A stretch of 64,000 nucleotides of DNA from Vibrio zhugei (GCF_003716875.1 NZ_CP033077.1:620001-684000); one strand, 5' to 3'. Counted from the first letter of the stretch, positions 35,829-46,033 are shown. Numbers and translations are program-made. Notes: a model not told the origin generated them from the letters alone.

Positions 35829-37631
35829 ATGCCGTCTCGTCAAGATCCGTTGTATGGACATATCGAACCTGAGCATTTAAGCCTGCGAAACAGTCCAGCT
35901 CTTGCCTGCTTTCTTAATTCACTCGCTCGAGAAAGCTCAGCGGTTCAGTTCATCGAGCAACACGACCGCCTGATGTATCAATTGCCGCTTAGCCAAGAGC
36001 GTGTCATTCACATTCCTGTGCACTATTACTCTCAATTAGGCAATCACCACTACCAACTGCCCGCTTTATTGCAGGATGAACACGGTGTACAGTCACTATC
36101 GAGCCATGCATTGATCGAGCTGATCCTAAATGAACCCGCTTTGGTCGGCGTAGTGACGACAGAGCAAAAGTCGCTTTTCATGGCTCGCGTGTTAGAAAGC
36201 CAACACAATACGCAACAAGCCATACAGTATTCCCCTTACCAAGAAGCACTGTTTAATGATGCGTTAAACTTTCAAACCGCTGAGCAAGGACTGCTCATCG
36301 GTCACTCTTTCCACCCTGCTCCGAAAAGCCGAGAACAATTCAGTCTTGAAGATGCCAAGCGCTACTCCCCTGAGTTTGGTGGGCACTTTGCCCTACACTG
36401 GTTGTTGGTTGACTCGGATCGGATTCTTTCTGGCAGCTCAGCTGGCAAATCTTTCTCAGCGCGTATCGCGGAATTAGTGGCGCATGATGCCAAACTCACC
36501 ACCATTCACCAGCAAGCTGAATTAGATAACAAAACGCTATTGCCCGTGCATCCGTGGCAATGGGCGATCATTGCTAAGCTGCCTGCGGTAGAGCGTTATG
36601 TGCAATCTGGCCAAATCACTCATTTGAGTGAGCAAGGCGCGACTTGGTATCCAACATCGTCAACGCGTTCGCTGTATGCACCCACGTTGCCGTACATGTT
36701 GAAATTTTCGTTGAGTGTCAAATTGACCAATTCAATTCGTCACCTTTCTCTCAAAGAAGTGATTCGTGGTACTCGGTTAAACGATCTGTTCCAACAAACC
36801 TCGCTCTCAGACCAACTGGGACAAGGGCAAGGATTCCAGTTAATGCAAGAACCGGCTTTTATGGGGTTACTTGATGAAGATGGCGCGGTCATTGATGCCA
36901 CGCTTGTTGCGTTTCGTGACAACCTATTAGCCGACGTGCCGGAACAAGAAGCCGTGGTATTGGCCACACTCACCCAACAAAACCCTTACGGTGGCGCCTC
37001 TTTGGTCGCGGAACGGGTGCGCGCCTTTGCCAAACACACCACGCCGTCCAAAGACGAACATCAAGCGGCTATCACTTGGTTCTCAGAGTATTGCCGCCAT
37101 ACCGTTGTACCGCTATTCAACCTGCAAGCGAACTTCGGCATCGTTTTTCTCGCCCACCAGCAAAACATCGTATTACAGATGAAAAATGGCTGTCCTGTAG
37201 GAATGTACTTTCGTGACTGTCAGGGGACCGGGTATACCGATCTGGCTTTTCAATGCTTTGGCGAATCCCTCGGTGCTGATAAAGACGCACTTGAGAACTA
37301 CTGGAATCAAGACAAAGTCCGTCGCTATTTCGCCTATTACCTCATCATCAATTCGACGTTCAATGTCATTTCATCCATGGCTGCGCATTTAAACATCGAA
37401 GAAGCCACGCTAGTCAGCGTATTACGTCAGCATCTGCAAACGCTGTTGGCATCCGGTGTCAAAGACGACCGCTGTCTGCGCTATGTGCTAGACAATGACG
37501 TGCTGTGCTGTAAAGGAAACTTTTTCTGCTATCTGCAAAACTTCAACGAAAACTCGATTCCTGATCCTGCGGTGATCTACTTCGACTTACCCAATCCAAT
37601 GGCCCATCAACCGGAGCTTGCCCATGTCTGA
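35829..37631 (+). CDS. iucA: Aerobactin synthetase IucA (NIS synthetase)
   Basis: 600-residue ATP-dependent synthetase that joins N6-acetyl-N6-hydroxylysine to citrate, the first condensation of aerobactin synthesis. Signatures of the IucA/IucC family are LIGHSFHPAPKSREQF (near residue 155), LLPVHPWQWAIIAKLP (near 240), PTSSTRSLYAP, and LQANFGIVFLAHQQNIVLQ with FRDCQGTGYT near the C terminus. A GAGGATAAC site precedes the ATG. Its end overlaps iucB by eight bases. Iron repression is expected from the Fur box upstream. Cytoplasmic. Confidence 0.94.
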   Translation: MPSRQDPLYGHIEPEHLSLRNSPALACFLNSLARESSAVQFIEQHDRLMYQLPLSQERVIHIPVHYYSQLGNHHYQLPALLQDEHGVQSLSSHALIELILNEPALVGVVTTEQKSLFMARVLESQHNTQQAIQYSPYQEALFNDALNFQTAEQGLLIGHSFHPAPKSREQFSLEDAKRYSPEFGGHFALHWLLVDSDRILSGSSAGKSFSARIAELVAHDAKLTTIHQQAELDNKTLLPVHPWQWAIIAKLPAVERYVQSGQITHLSEQGATWYPTSSTRSLYAPTLPYMLKFSLSVKLTNSIRHLSLKEVIRGTRLNDLFQQTSLSDQLGQGQGFQLMQEPAFMGLLDEDGAVIDATLVAFRDNLLADVPEQEAVVLATLTQQNPYGGASLVAERVRAFAKHTTPSKDEHQAAITWFSEYCRHTVVPLFNLQANFGIVFLAHQQNIVLQMKNGCPVGMYFRDCQGTGYTDLAFQCFGESLGADKDALENYWNQDKVRRYFAYYLIINSTFNVISSMAAHLNIEEATLVSVLRQHLQTLLASGVKDDRCLRYVLDNDVLCCKGNFFCYLQNFNENSIPDPAVIYFDLPNPMAHQPELAHV

Positions 37632-38538
37632 TTTCACGACGCTGATTGTCCATCCAGATCAATCGGTCTCTTTCAAGGTTCCGGGTCATGACCCGATGAC
37701 CCCAGAAACCTGGCACAGCATTATTCATGACTTAGATCAGCTGTTTACTTGCGATCCAGAGCGTCAAGTGGTCACGCTCACTCATCAAGACACGCCACTC
37801 TCTGCGGTTTTTGCAGAGACATTGCCTTTGTTGGATGGACAACTTTCTCGGCAGGCATTTTATCAATTGCCATTAGTATGGCATCAGCATACGCCCTCAT
37901 CGAACTATCCATTACAGCGCATACAATCCAATGCACAGTATCGCCACCACCCCTTGCGTCCGCCAATGCCGCAAGGTTATGTCTATAAGCGTTACGACAA
38001 TGAGGCCGCCGCGGAAGTGAGCTTTCGTACCATCAACTTAGAACAAGATTTAGCGCGTTTTACGCGCTGGATGAACGATCCTCGAGTGGCCGAGTTCTGG
38101 GAACAAGCGTGGAGCGAAGAAGCGCTGGCAGCCTTCCTGAATGAACGTTTAGCCGATCCACACATTCTTCCTCTCATCGGTGAGTTCAACGGACAACCGT
38201 TTGGTTACGTGGAAGCCTATTGGGTCGCAGAAGATCGCCTCAGTCCGTACTTTGATGTGCAGGATTTTGATCGTGGAATTCACCTTCTGGTCGGCGAGTC
38301 CGCTTTTCGTGGTCCCACCTACTTTAATGCGTGGATCCGCGCGATCAGTCACTATCTATTTATTGATGACATTCGCACACAACGCATAGTGCTCGAACCA
38401 CGTGCAGACAATCAACGCCTATTCAATCGCATTATCCCAATGGGATACCGCAAGCAATTTGAATTTAATTTCCCTCATAAGCGCTCCGCGTTACTGATGC
38501 TCAATCGCGAGTCTTTCTTTACGGAGAGATGGTCATGA
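37624..38538 (+). CDS. iucB: N6-hydroxylysine O-acetyltransferase IucB
   Basis: 304-residue enzyme that acetylates N6-hydroxylysine to the hydroxamate used by IucA and IucC. The C-terminal half is a GNAT-type domain (FRTINLEQDLARFTRWMNDPRVAEFWEQ, FGYVEAYWVAEDRLSPYF, GIHLLVGESAFRGPTYFNAW, RIVLEPRADNQRLFNRI), typical of siderophore acetyltransferases. The start ATG at 37624 (MSDFTTLIV) lies seven bases after GGAG and inside the end of iucA; a TTG two codons upstream is less likely. Its stop overlaps the iucC ATG (ATGA). Confidence 0.92.
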   Translation: MSDFTTLIVHPDQSVSFKVPGHDPMTPETWHSIIHDLDQLFTCDPERQVVTLTHQDTPLSAVFAETLPLLDGQLSRQAFYQLPLVWHQHTPSSNYPLQRIQSNAQYRHHPLRPPMPQGYVYKRYDNEAAAEVSFRTINLEQDLARFTRWMNDPRVAEFWEQAWSEEALAAFLNERLADPHILPLIGEFNGQPFGYVEAYWVAEDRLSPYFDVQDFDRGIHLLVGESAFRGPTYFNAWIRAISHYLFIDDIRTQRIVLEPRADNQRLFNRIIPMGYRKQFEFNFPHKRSALLMLNRESFFTERWS

Positions 38539-40322
38539 CCACACACGCATTACACACCTACTGGAGTGACGCTAATTTAAAATTAGTCGCCAAAACACTC
38601 AGCGAATTTGCTTACGAACAAGCGTTTCAATTTGCGCATGATGAGCGTGGCTATACGCTGCAATTAGACAATGGCAGCCATTACTCGTTTCAAGGAGAGC
38701 GCAACATTTGGGGGCAGATCATGATAGAGCCTCACTCGCTGAGACGGGATACCCAAAGTGCACAAAACACAGAAGTCACCGCGGCGCTCTTGATGCGTGA
38801 TTTACAACCCTTGTTAGGCATGAGTGATGAAATCTTTGCTGAGCACCTAGAAGATCTCAACGCCACCTTGCTAAGCGACTGCCATATCATGGCACGCAAA
38901 GCCAAGCTCACTCTCAGTGAGTGGGCGACGATGCCGTGTGAAAAGCAGCAAACCTATTTCGATGGGCATCCTAAATTTGTCTTTAATAAAGGTCGGCGTG
39001 GCTGGGGCAGCGATGACATCATGCGTTACGCCCCCGAAGCAGAACAACCCTTACAACTCATGTGGGTGGCGGTGCACCATAGCATCTTGCGTCAAGCCAC
39101 CAATGCGGAAGTCAGTTGGGATGATCTCGTCAATCAATCCGTCACCGCGGCCGACCGAGAGACAATGGACGCCACTCTGCGGCAACTGGAATTAACGGTC
39201 AGCGATTATCGCTATATTCCAGTGCATCCGTGGCAATGGCATAAGAAAATATCCGTGCTCTTTATCCGCGAGCTGGCATGCAAACAACTGGTGTATCTAG
39301 GCCAATTAGGGGATTGGTTTTTACCTCAATTGTCTTTGCGAACACTGAGTAATCTGTCTCGTCCTAACCATTATGACATTAAATTGCCGCTGACCATCAT
39401 GAACACATCATGCTATCGCGGGATCCCGGGACGGTATATTTTAGCCGGCCCCACAGCGTCAGATTGGATTGACTCAGTCTTCAAAACCGATCCGTTATTG
39501 CGTAGCAAACAGGCTGAAGTGTTGCAAGAACCGGCCGCCGCCTTTGTCGGCCAAGCCGACTACCAAGCGCTCAATGACGCGCCGTATCGTTACCATGAAC
39601 TGCTCGGTGTGATCTGGCGAGAATCGGCAGCATCGAAACTTGCCGATGGTGAGCAAGCCATCTTAATGGCCGCGTTAATGGAAAAAGATAACCACGGAAA
39701 CGCCTTGATTGGTGAATACATTCGCCGCTCTGGCCTATCGATTGAGCAATGGTTAACGCGTTTATTCGACACGGTTGTGATCCCCTATTATCACTTACTA
39801 TGTCGTTATGGTGTCTCGCTGATTGCTCACGGGCAAAACGTCACGCTGATATTGGAAAACAGCATTCCTAAACGCATCCTGCTTAAGGATTTCCAAGGGG
39901 ATATGCGTCTCGTTGACGCCGATTATCCAGAGCAAGCGACCTTAGCCCAAAGTGTCAAAGACGTCACGGTACGTTTGCCCGAAGAGCTCATCATTCATGA
40001 TTTACAGACTGGCCATTTTGTCACGACGTTACGCTTTATTTCACCGTTGGTGGCCAAGCTTGGTGTGGATGAACCGCACTTCTACCGCCTTCTCGCACAA
40101 TGCCTACAGCACTACATGGACAGTATGCCAGACAACCAAGCGCGCTTTGCCAAGCTCAATTTATTGACACCGCGAATTTTGCGTCTCGGCTTAAATTTAG
40201 CCAAGTTCCGCCATTATACCGACCGCAGTGCATCGAGAATGCTGCCTAGTATGGATGATTACCTCGATAACCCCTTAGTGGTTGCCCAAACACCGACGAC
40301 CTCAGCGACTTCTGTATCGTAG
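38535..40322 (+). CDS. iucC: Aerobactin synthetase IucC (NIS synthetase)
   Basis: 595-residue synthetase adding the second acetyl-hydroxylysine to complete aerobactin. Clear matches to E. coli IucC: GHPKFVFNKGRRGWG, YIPVHPWQWHKKIS, LPLTIMNTSCYRGIPGRYILAGP, EPAAAFVG, YRYHELLGVIWRE, YHLLCRYGVSLIAHGQNVTL, LLKDFQGDMRLV and IHDLQTGHFVTTLRFISPL. ATG at 38535 is preferred because GGAGAG then lies six bases away; an ATG two codons earlier abuts that site. Translation is coupled to iucB. Confidence 0.94.
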   Translation: MTTHALHTYWSDANLKLVAKTLSEFAYEQAFQFAHDERGYTLQLDNGSHYSFQGERNIWGQIMIEPHSLRRDTQSAQNTEVTAALLMRDLQPLLGMSDEIFAEHLEDLNATLLSDCHIMARKAKLTLSEWATMPCEKQQTYFDGHPKFVFNKGRRGWGSDDIMRYAPEAEQPLQLMWVAVHHSILRQATNAEVSWDDLVNQSVTAADRETMDATLRQLELTVSDYRYIPVHPWQWHKKISVLFIRELACKQLVYLGQLGDWFLPQLSLRTLSNLSRPNHYDIKLPLTIMNTSCYRGIPGRYILAGPTASDWIDSVFKTDPLLRSKQAEVLQEPAAAFVGQADYQALNDAPYRYHELLGVIWRESAASKLADGEQAILMAALMEKDNHGNALIGEYIRRSGLSIEQWLTRLFDTVVIPYYHLLCRYGVSLIAHGQNVTLILENSIPKRILLKDFQGDMRLVDADYPEQATLAQSVKDVTVRLPEELIIHDLQTGHFVTTLRFISPLVAKLGVDEPHFYRLLAQCLQHYMDSMPDNQARFAKLNLLTPRILRLGLNLAKFRHYTDRSASRMLPSMDDYLDNPLVVAQTPTTSATSVS

Positions 40323-40362
40323 CCACGTTACTTAAGCTCTTACAACGAAAAGGATTGCTATC

Positions 40363-41688
40363 ATGAAACAAACTACTGATGTTGAATTGGACCTTGCAGG
40401 CGTTGGCGCTGGTCCATTCAATTTAAGTGTCGCCGCATTACTCTCCGAGATGCCAACCGTCCGTGCGCGATTTTTCGAAAGCCGTGAGGCATTTGTGTGG
40501 CACCCCGGCCTATTATTAGACACCGCCAACATGCAAACCATGTTTTTGAAAGATCTGGTGAGTGCCGTCCGTCCAGAAAACCCGTATTCATTTCTGTCTT
40601 ACTTGGTCAAAAACAAGAAATTCTACCGCTTTCTCTCCGCGGAACTCTCTTGCATTAGTCGCCAAGAGTTTTCCGATTATCTCGCGTGGACAGCCCATCA
40701 GCTGCCCAACATTCAATTTAATTCAGAGATAGAGCATATTGAATTTACCGGCGATCACTTCGCCATACAGACTCAACAAGGACAATATCGCGCCAAAAAT
40801 CTCTGTTTAGGCGTGGGCAAAGTTCCGCTCATTCCAGACTGTGCTAAGCCCTACATCAGCCAGCGCGTTTTCCATGCGTCAGAAATCGGCTTAAAAGATC
40901 AAGATTTTACGGGTAAGCGAGTCATGATCATTGGCGGTGGACAAAGCGGTGCGGACATTTTTCTCAACGCCTTACAAAATCAATGGGGCCAACCAAAGTC
41001 ACTGGATTGGGTGTCCCGCCGAGCCAACTATCAACCCCTTGATGAGGCGGCGTTCACCAATGAATATTTCACGCCTGACTATGTAGAAGCGTTTTATCAC
41101 TTGGATGCACAAGTCAAGCGTCACGAAATCGCTCAGCAAAAACTGACCTCTGATGGAATTACTCAACAATCCCTCTTGGAGATTTATCGCGCTCTGTATC
41201 ATCGTTTCGACGTGCTCAAAGAAGAAAAATGGATACGATTACTTCCTCATCGCACTCTAACCCAACTGCGCCAAGGCACTGGCAGTGACGCTGGCTATCA
41301 ACTGACCGTCACCAATGCACTTAGCCAACAGCAAGAAACCCATGCCGCCGATGTTGTGATTCTGGCGACCGGATTTGTAGCGCCGACCCCGGCCTGTTTA
41401 AGTGACATTTTGCCACTCCTCGATTTGGACGAGAATAATCGCTACACCATGGACAGCAACTTTGAATTGCAATGGGAAGGCCAAGCTACCAATAAGATTT
41501 TTGCGGTCAATGCCGGATTACATTCTCATGGGATTGCCGAGCCTCAATTAAGTTTAATGGCGTGGCGCAGTGCCAAAATCATTAACGCCTTAGTATCACG
41601 CGACGCATTCGACCTATCAACGCATCAAGGAATGATCGAATGGCTCACCCACCAGCCAGCAATGGAGCCGGTGAGCTCGCCACTGTAA
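40363..41688 (+). CDS. iucD: L-lysine N6-monooxygenase IucD
   Basis: 441-residue flavin enzyme that hydroxylates lysine with NADPH and oxygen, the first step of aerobactin synthesis. The FAD motif is GVGAGPFNLSVAALL near the N terminus, the NADPH motif is IGGGQSGADIFLN near residue 190, and ATGFVAPTP is the third conserved motif near residue 340. WHPGLLLDTANMQTMFLKDLV and NPYSFLSYL are typical. An AAAGGATT site precedes the ATG, 40 bases after iucC. The gene lies before iutA. Confidence 0.94.
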   Translation: MKQTTDVELDLAGVGAGPFNLSVAALLSEMPTVRARFFESREAFVWHPGLLLDTANMQTMFLKDLVSAVRPENPYSFLSYLVKNKKFYRFLSAELSCISRQEFSDYLAWTAHQLPNIQFNSEIEHIEFTGDHFAIQTQQGQYRAKNLCLGVGKVPLIPDCAKPYISQRVFHASEIGLKDQDFTGKRVMIIGGGQSGADIFLNALQNQWGQPKSLDWVSRRANYQPLDEAAFTNEYFTPDYVEAFYHLDAQVKRHEIAQQKLTSDGITQQSLLEIYRALYHRFDVLKEEKWIRLLPHRTLTQLRQGTGSDAGYQLTVTNALSQQQETHAADVVILATGFVAPTPACLSDILPLLDLDENNRYTMDSNFELQWEGQATNKIFAVNAGLHSHGIAEPQLSLMAWRSAKIINALVSRDAFDLSTHQGMIEWLTHQPAMEPVSSPL

Positions 41689-41702
41689 CCAGATAAAACC
41701 GT

Positions 41703-41778
41703 GTTGGCGGAGTGCGTTCGCCAACTCAATCAAGTAACCACCGTACTGACTAAGAGGTGAGCTTCCTCTTAGCGGTAC
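41703..41778 (+). other. Two stem-loops between iucD and iutA
   Basis: GTTGGCG/CGCCAAC (41703-41725) and CTAAGAGG/CCTCTTAG extended by GTAC/GTAC (41743-41778) form two stable stem-loops in the 117-base gap. Neither has a T run on the + strand, so they look like mRNA processing or stabilising structures rather than terminators. Confidence 0.55.
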
Positions 41779-41805
41779 ATTCAACATCAATAAGAGAAAG
41801 TCATA

Positions 41806-43965
41806 ATGAACTCAAGAAAAGGACGCTTCAAACTGTCTTTGATTGCCCTAGCCGTGGCAGCCACCCAAACCGCTTACGCAGACGAAACACCTCAGCCAAC
41901 GTCGGCAGAAAAAATCGTGGTGGTTTCCAGCCGTACACCGAAAGCCATCAGTGATATCCCGGGTACCGTTTGGTATATCGGGTCACAGCAGATTGAACAA
42001 GAGTATCGCGCAGGCAAAAGCCTTGGAGAAATTCTTGCCGCCACCATTCCTTCATTGGATGTCAGCAGTGGCGGTCGCACCAACTATGGTCAAAACCTGC
42101 GTGGTCGCGAAATATTGGTGATGATTGATGGCGTATCATTGCAATCATCGCGCAAAATTAGCCGTTACATGGACTCTATCGACCCCTTTAATATTGAACG
42201 TATCGAGGTATTGTCCGGAGCTAACTCTATTTATGGGGCGGGCGCATCAGGCGGTGTGATCAACATTATTACCAAGAAAGCACACAACAAAGAGCTCGAA
42301 TTTGAATCCTATGTGGGCACCAGCTCCGGCTTTAACAACCATGATGATTTTGACTATAAGATCGGTCAATCGGTCTCTGGCGGGACGGATAAGGTTAAAG
42401 CGCGTCTTTCGGCAATCTATACTGAAAATCAAGGTTACTACGATGGACATGGTGACATCGTCACTCCTGATATCACCCAAGGCTCTCTGCAATACAACAA
42501 AACCTGGGACATTCTTGGCACCATGGGGATCGACCTGTCAGACACCCAGCACATCAACTTGTTAGCGCAATATTATGACAGCCAACAAGATTCGCCCTAC
42601 GGACTCTACATTGTCGACGGCGACTTTGTTGATGTGCGTAAAGGCTTCGATTCGGATCGCGAACAAGGCACCACACGCACCATGCTCAGTGCCTCTTACG
42701 TGAATGATGCATTCTTAGGGCACCAGTTACTTGCGCAAGCGTCTTATCGCAAAGAAGACCAAACCTTCACCCCTTACTATCAAGCATCCGGCCAGCAAGT
42801 CACCGATGTCTACAGTTTGAAGGTCGCCTTGTCCAAACAGTTTGACCGTTTGCATCTTGTGTATGGGATCGACAGCTACTTAGATAAATTCGACAGTAAC
42901 CAAGCCTTATACGATGCCGATATCGCCAATAACTCGGGTAACTTGGTTAACCGTATCTTTGCGAAAGTGGGGCGCTACCCTAATATCGACGTCAGCTCGG
43001 TCGCGGCCTTCATGCAAGCAGACTATGACCTGACCAGTGATTGGAGCATCAGTGGCGGGGTACGCTACCAATACCTTTATAATGACATTGATGACTTCGT
43101 CGCCTACAAACAGCAACGCAGCATCGCATGTGGCCAAGGCACCACCGCCGACGCCGTACCGGGCGGAAATACCGATTACAGTGTCGCCCTATTCAACCTC
43201 GGTACCATCTACCATTTGAATAACGAATCTCAAGTGTGGGCAAACTTCTCTCAAGGGTTTGATTTAGCAGATCCGTCTAAATATTATGGACAAGGCAACT
43301 ACACGCGAGTCGGCGATAATTGGCAACTGAATGACAGCATCAATGTCGGTGATTCTAAAATGTCCGCCATTAAAACCGACAGTTTTGAACTTGGCTACCG
43401 CTTCGATAACGGCATTTGGAACCTACAAACGGCCGCCTACTACTCGCAATCAGATCACTCGGTTAGTTACAACAAGACCACGTTACTGATTGAAGACGTT
43501 AATGATAAAAAACGCGTTTACGGCTTAGAAGCGATGGTGTCTTACTGGCTCAACGATAACCTGCAAGTGGGAACCTCCGGTCATTATGTGAAATCTGAGA
43601 CTCAAAATGATGACGGCGACTGGGATGCCGTGTCGGCCGGTAAGGCGAGTACGTCGAAAGCCAGCGCTTGGATTGGTTGGCAACAAGATGACCTCGCACT
43701 GAAATTACAAAGCCAAACCATGTTTAGCTATCATGACGACGATGACAACAAACTCAGTGGCTACACCACGTTTGATTTAGTCGGTAGCTACCAATTGCCA
43801 GTCGGCAGCCTTGGCTTTGGTGTGCAAAACTTGCTTGATAGAGACTACACCAACATTTGGGGGCAACGTGCGCAAATCACCTATGCCGCGCATTACGATA
43901 AAGCCGCATACGATTACAAAGGCCGCGGACGTACCTATACGTTAAACTATCAAGTGAAATACTAA
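41806..43965 (+). CDS. iutA: TonB-dependent ferric-aerobactin outer-membrane receptor IutA
   Basis: 719-residue outer-membrane receptor. Signal peptide with core LSLIALAVAATQTAYA; a TonB box-like EKIVVVSSR follows; the plug carries GQNLRGREILVMIDGVSLQ and NIERIEVLSGANSIYGAGASGGVINIITKKA (conserved blocks). The C-terminal barrel ends RTYTLNYQVKY with the expected aromatic terminus, and LGFGVQNLLDRDYTNIWGQRA is a typical last-strands region. It closes the biosynthesis operon, as in enterobacterial and Vibrio aerobactin loci. Ligand specificity is from context and similarity. Confidence 0.93.
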   Translation: MNSRKGRFKLSLIALAVAATQTAYADETPQPTSAEKIVVVSSRTPKAISDIPGTVWYIGSQQIEQEYRAGKSLGEILAATIPSLDVSSGGRTNYGQNLRGREILVMIDGVSLQSSRKISRYMDSIDPFNIERIEVLSGANSIYGAGASGGVINIITKKAHNKELEFESYVGTSSGFNNHDDFDYKIGQSVSGGTDKVKARLSAIYTENQGYYDGHGDIVTPDITQGSLQYNKTWDILGTMGIDLSDTQHINLLAQYYDSQQDSPYGLYIVDGDFVDVRKGFDSDREQGTTRTMLSASYVNDAFLGHQLLAQASYRKEDQTFTPYYQASGQQVTDVYSLKVALSKQFDRLHLVYGIDSYLDKFDSNQALYDADIANNSGNLVNRIFAKVGRYPNIDVSSVAAFMQADYDLTSDWSISGGVRYQYLYNDIDDFVAYKQQRSIACGQGTTADAVPGGNTDYSVALFNLGTIYHLNNESQVWANFSQGFDLADPSKYYGQGNYTRVGDNWQLNDSINVGDSKMSAIKTDSFELGYRFDNGIWNLQTAAYYSQSDHSVSYNKTTLLIEDVNDKKRVYGLEAMVSYWLNDNLQVGTSGHYVKSETQNDDGDWDAVSAGKASTSKASAWIGWQQDDLALKLQSQTMFSYHDDDDNKLSGYTTFDLVGSYQLPVGSLGFGVQNLLDRDYTNIWGQRAQITYAAHYDKAAYDYKGRGRTYTLNYQVKY

Positions 43966-44068
43966 GTGATATCACCATCACCACTGAGCAACCGTGCGAT
44001 AAGCGACACTCAGATAGGTTAAGGACCGCCGTTGGCTGGAAATGCCAAAGGTAACCCATGCTTTCACC

Positions 44069-44105
44069 AAGCCCAACACCGGCAAACGCCGTGTTGGGCT
44101 TATTT
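44069..44105 (+). terminator. Terminator of the aerobactin operon
   Basis: AAGCCCAACAC (44069-44079) pairs with GTGTTGGGCTT (44091-44101), followed by ATTTTATT. About 100 bases after the iutA stop. Confidence 0.82.
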
Positions 44106-44123
44106 TATTGCGACTCGCCGCGA

Positions 44124-45806
44124 CTAGTTGACCAAATCAATACTATCAATACTCACCCCAGCAGATAAAAACCCACCCAGACCTGAGCCACTGATCACGT
44201 TCACCTCAAGGCGATTCCACTGCCCCGCATCCGCCCAAGCGCTCGCCGGCACATTGAACTCATACATCGTGTTATTCCCGCGATACGTTCCTACCGTTAA
44301 AGAACGCGTCCGTGGTTGAGTACTGGGCGACGGATTGGAGGATGTCCAATTGTTCATCGAGATTTTGGGACGGCCATTCGCATACGCAATAGTAATACCA
44401 ATACGTACCTTATGCGGCGCGGCCCGTTGCGCATCATTCAATTTAAAATAAATAACGTGGCCATTGTTAATATCTTTCCAGATATAGGCAGGAAAAGATT
44501 GTGTATTCGATGTCCCGACGATGAAGTTACTCGGATCCCATGGTGCCATTCTTGGATCGGATGGATGCATTGAGGTCACTAGCCTACCGTTCAGAAACTC
44601 TTGTGGAGAGCCATCCCATTTGCCAATCCGCCAAATCACATTATCGTTGCCCGGATCATGATTGATCGTGATGGAACTTAAAATCGTCGTATTCCCCGCC
44701 GACACGGACACGGTTTGAGTCTCTACCGCTAACTCATTTTTATAAATGGTCATCTGGTAGGTACCCGGTAACATATTGTCACTGCTAAAATACCCACTTG
44801 AAGGATTCACCGCTGTCCAGTATTGCGCTCGGCTGTTTGCAAACCCTACCGTATAGACATAATCATTGTTCATATTACGAATTGACACAGCGGCCACGCG
44901 GCCACGGCGGCTCTCCGCAATATACCCTTTCAAGCCCATATTCGCGAACCAAGAGGTATCGATATTGCTATCGGGTGGCGGAGTTTGCCCGTTATTAACC
45001 ACCATGGTGTAATGGTTCAAGATGCCAGTGCGATACGCTTCTGTTTGCGCTTCCGCATAATTGACGATGTAGGTGATTTCTTGGTTTGTCGAGCCACCTT
45101 GGTTCAGTAAGCTGCGATAAAAAGGCCCACCGGAGCCACCTTCTTGGTTATCGCGAACGAACCAAATGCCAACATTGTTGCCAGTCGCGCCAATGGATTG
45201 CCAATCGACGGCTCGTTGATTGGAATAATGTTTAGACCGTGTTTCACCATTGGGCAGAGCAAAAATATCCCCAGACTCAACCGTCGATACGGTTTGAGAA
45301 ATATCCGACGCTTGTGGGCCATTATTGAGCAAATGGCGCTTAATTCGCGCAATATAGCGAACTTGACCATGCACGTCTGGCTCCCTTGTAAAATAGGTGG
45401 CCATATAAATGTGTGGGTAGCCATTGCGTGCCAGATAATAATGCGTTAAATCCCCAGCGGTCACAGTAATTTTGATGTAATCACGCCCGAACTGCTGGGC
45501 ACTCACGCTCACATTCGACGTATTACTATAAAGCCAGTCAAACCCTGAGTTGATTTGCGACCCACGGCTTTGTTCTTGATATTCCACTCCATGGATTTTG
45601 AGTGACGCCAGATCACCAGGCGATTGCGTGCTACTGCCATTATCAGTACGGCGAATACTGAACACAACGCCAGCGTTGGTATCGACCGTGTAATAGTTGG
45701 CATTGGATGTTAATGAAAAACTCGCATAGACAGGCAGGCCAATACTCATGAGTATCGCCCCGACTGCTATGACAAGCCATTGATGGATCCTTTCCTTAAT
45801 ATTCAT
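44124..45806 (-). CDS. Secreted rhamnogalacturonan lyase, polysaccharide lyase family 4
   Basis: 560-residue exported lyase that cuts the rhamnose-galacturonate backbone of pectin by beta-elimination. Signal peptide: LVIAVGAILMSIGLPVYA-SF. The N-terminal catalytic domain (to about residue 290) is followed by an Fn3-like domain (LKGYIAESRRGRVAAVSIRN, GTYQMTIYKNE) and a C-terminal carbohydrate-binding-like domain (NVIWRIGKWDGSPQEFLN, SDPRMAPWDPSNFIVG), the PL4 order. The ATG at 45806 is best placed behind AGAGGA; another ATG directly before it is possible. It is convergent with iutA, monocistronic. With the GH43 arabinanase at 61 kb it suggests use of pectin side chains from plants. Confidence 0.87.
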   Translation of the reverse strand: MNIKERIHQWLVIAVGAILMSIGLPVYASFSLTSNANYYTVDTNAGVVFSIRRTDNGSSTQSPGDLASLKIHGVEYQEQSRGSQINSGFDWLYSNTSNVSVSAQQFGRDYIKITVTAGDLTHYYLARNGYPHIYMATYFTREPDVHGQVRYIARIKRHLLNNGPQASDISQTVSTVESGDIFALPNGETRSKHYSNQRAVDWQSIGATGNNVGIWFVRDNQEGGSGGPFYRSLLNQGGSTNQEITYIVNYAEAQTEAYRTGILNHYTMVVNNGQTPPPDSNIDTSWFANMGLKGYIAESRRGRVAAVSIRNMNNDYVYTVGFANSRAQYWTAVNPSSGYFSSDNMLPGTYQMTIYKNELAVETQTVSVSAGNTTILSSITINHDPGNDNVIWRIGKWDGSPQEFLNGRLVTSMHPSDPRMAPWDPSNFIVGTSNTQSFPAYIWKDINNGHVIYFKLNDAQRAAPHKVRIGITIAYANGRPKISMNNWTSSNPSPSTQPRTRSLTVGTYRGNNTMYEFNVPASAWADAGQWNRLEVNVISGSGLGGFLSAGVSIDSIDLVN

Positions 45807-46033
45807 CATTTCCTCTCTTTCTATGCATTCCGGCAATTCAAACAGCGTAAAACTGCGCGGAGGATGGGCTTAGTGACATCAAAGCAAGAGCATTGTGACC
45901 AATAAGCTATCTAGTGCATATGAGTAAGGAATGAGAGTGTTACCTACTCAGCTAAAATAATGAAAATGTTTACGTGGGATACGCCAATCTCATGGGACAC
46001 ATCACCTTTGTCCCCTTGGTCTCGCGAGCGCGC

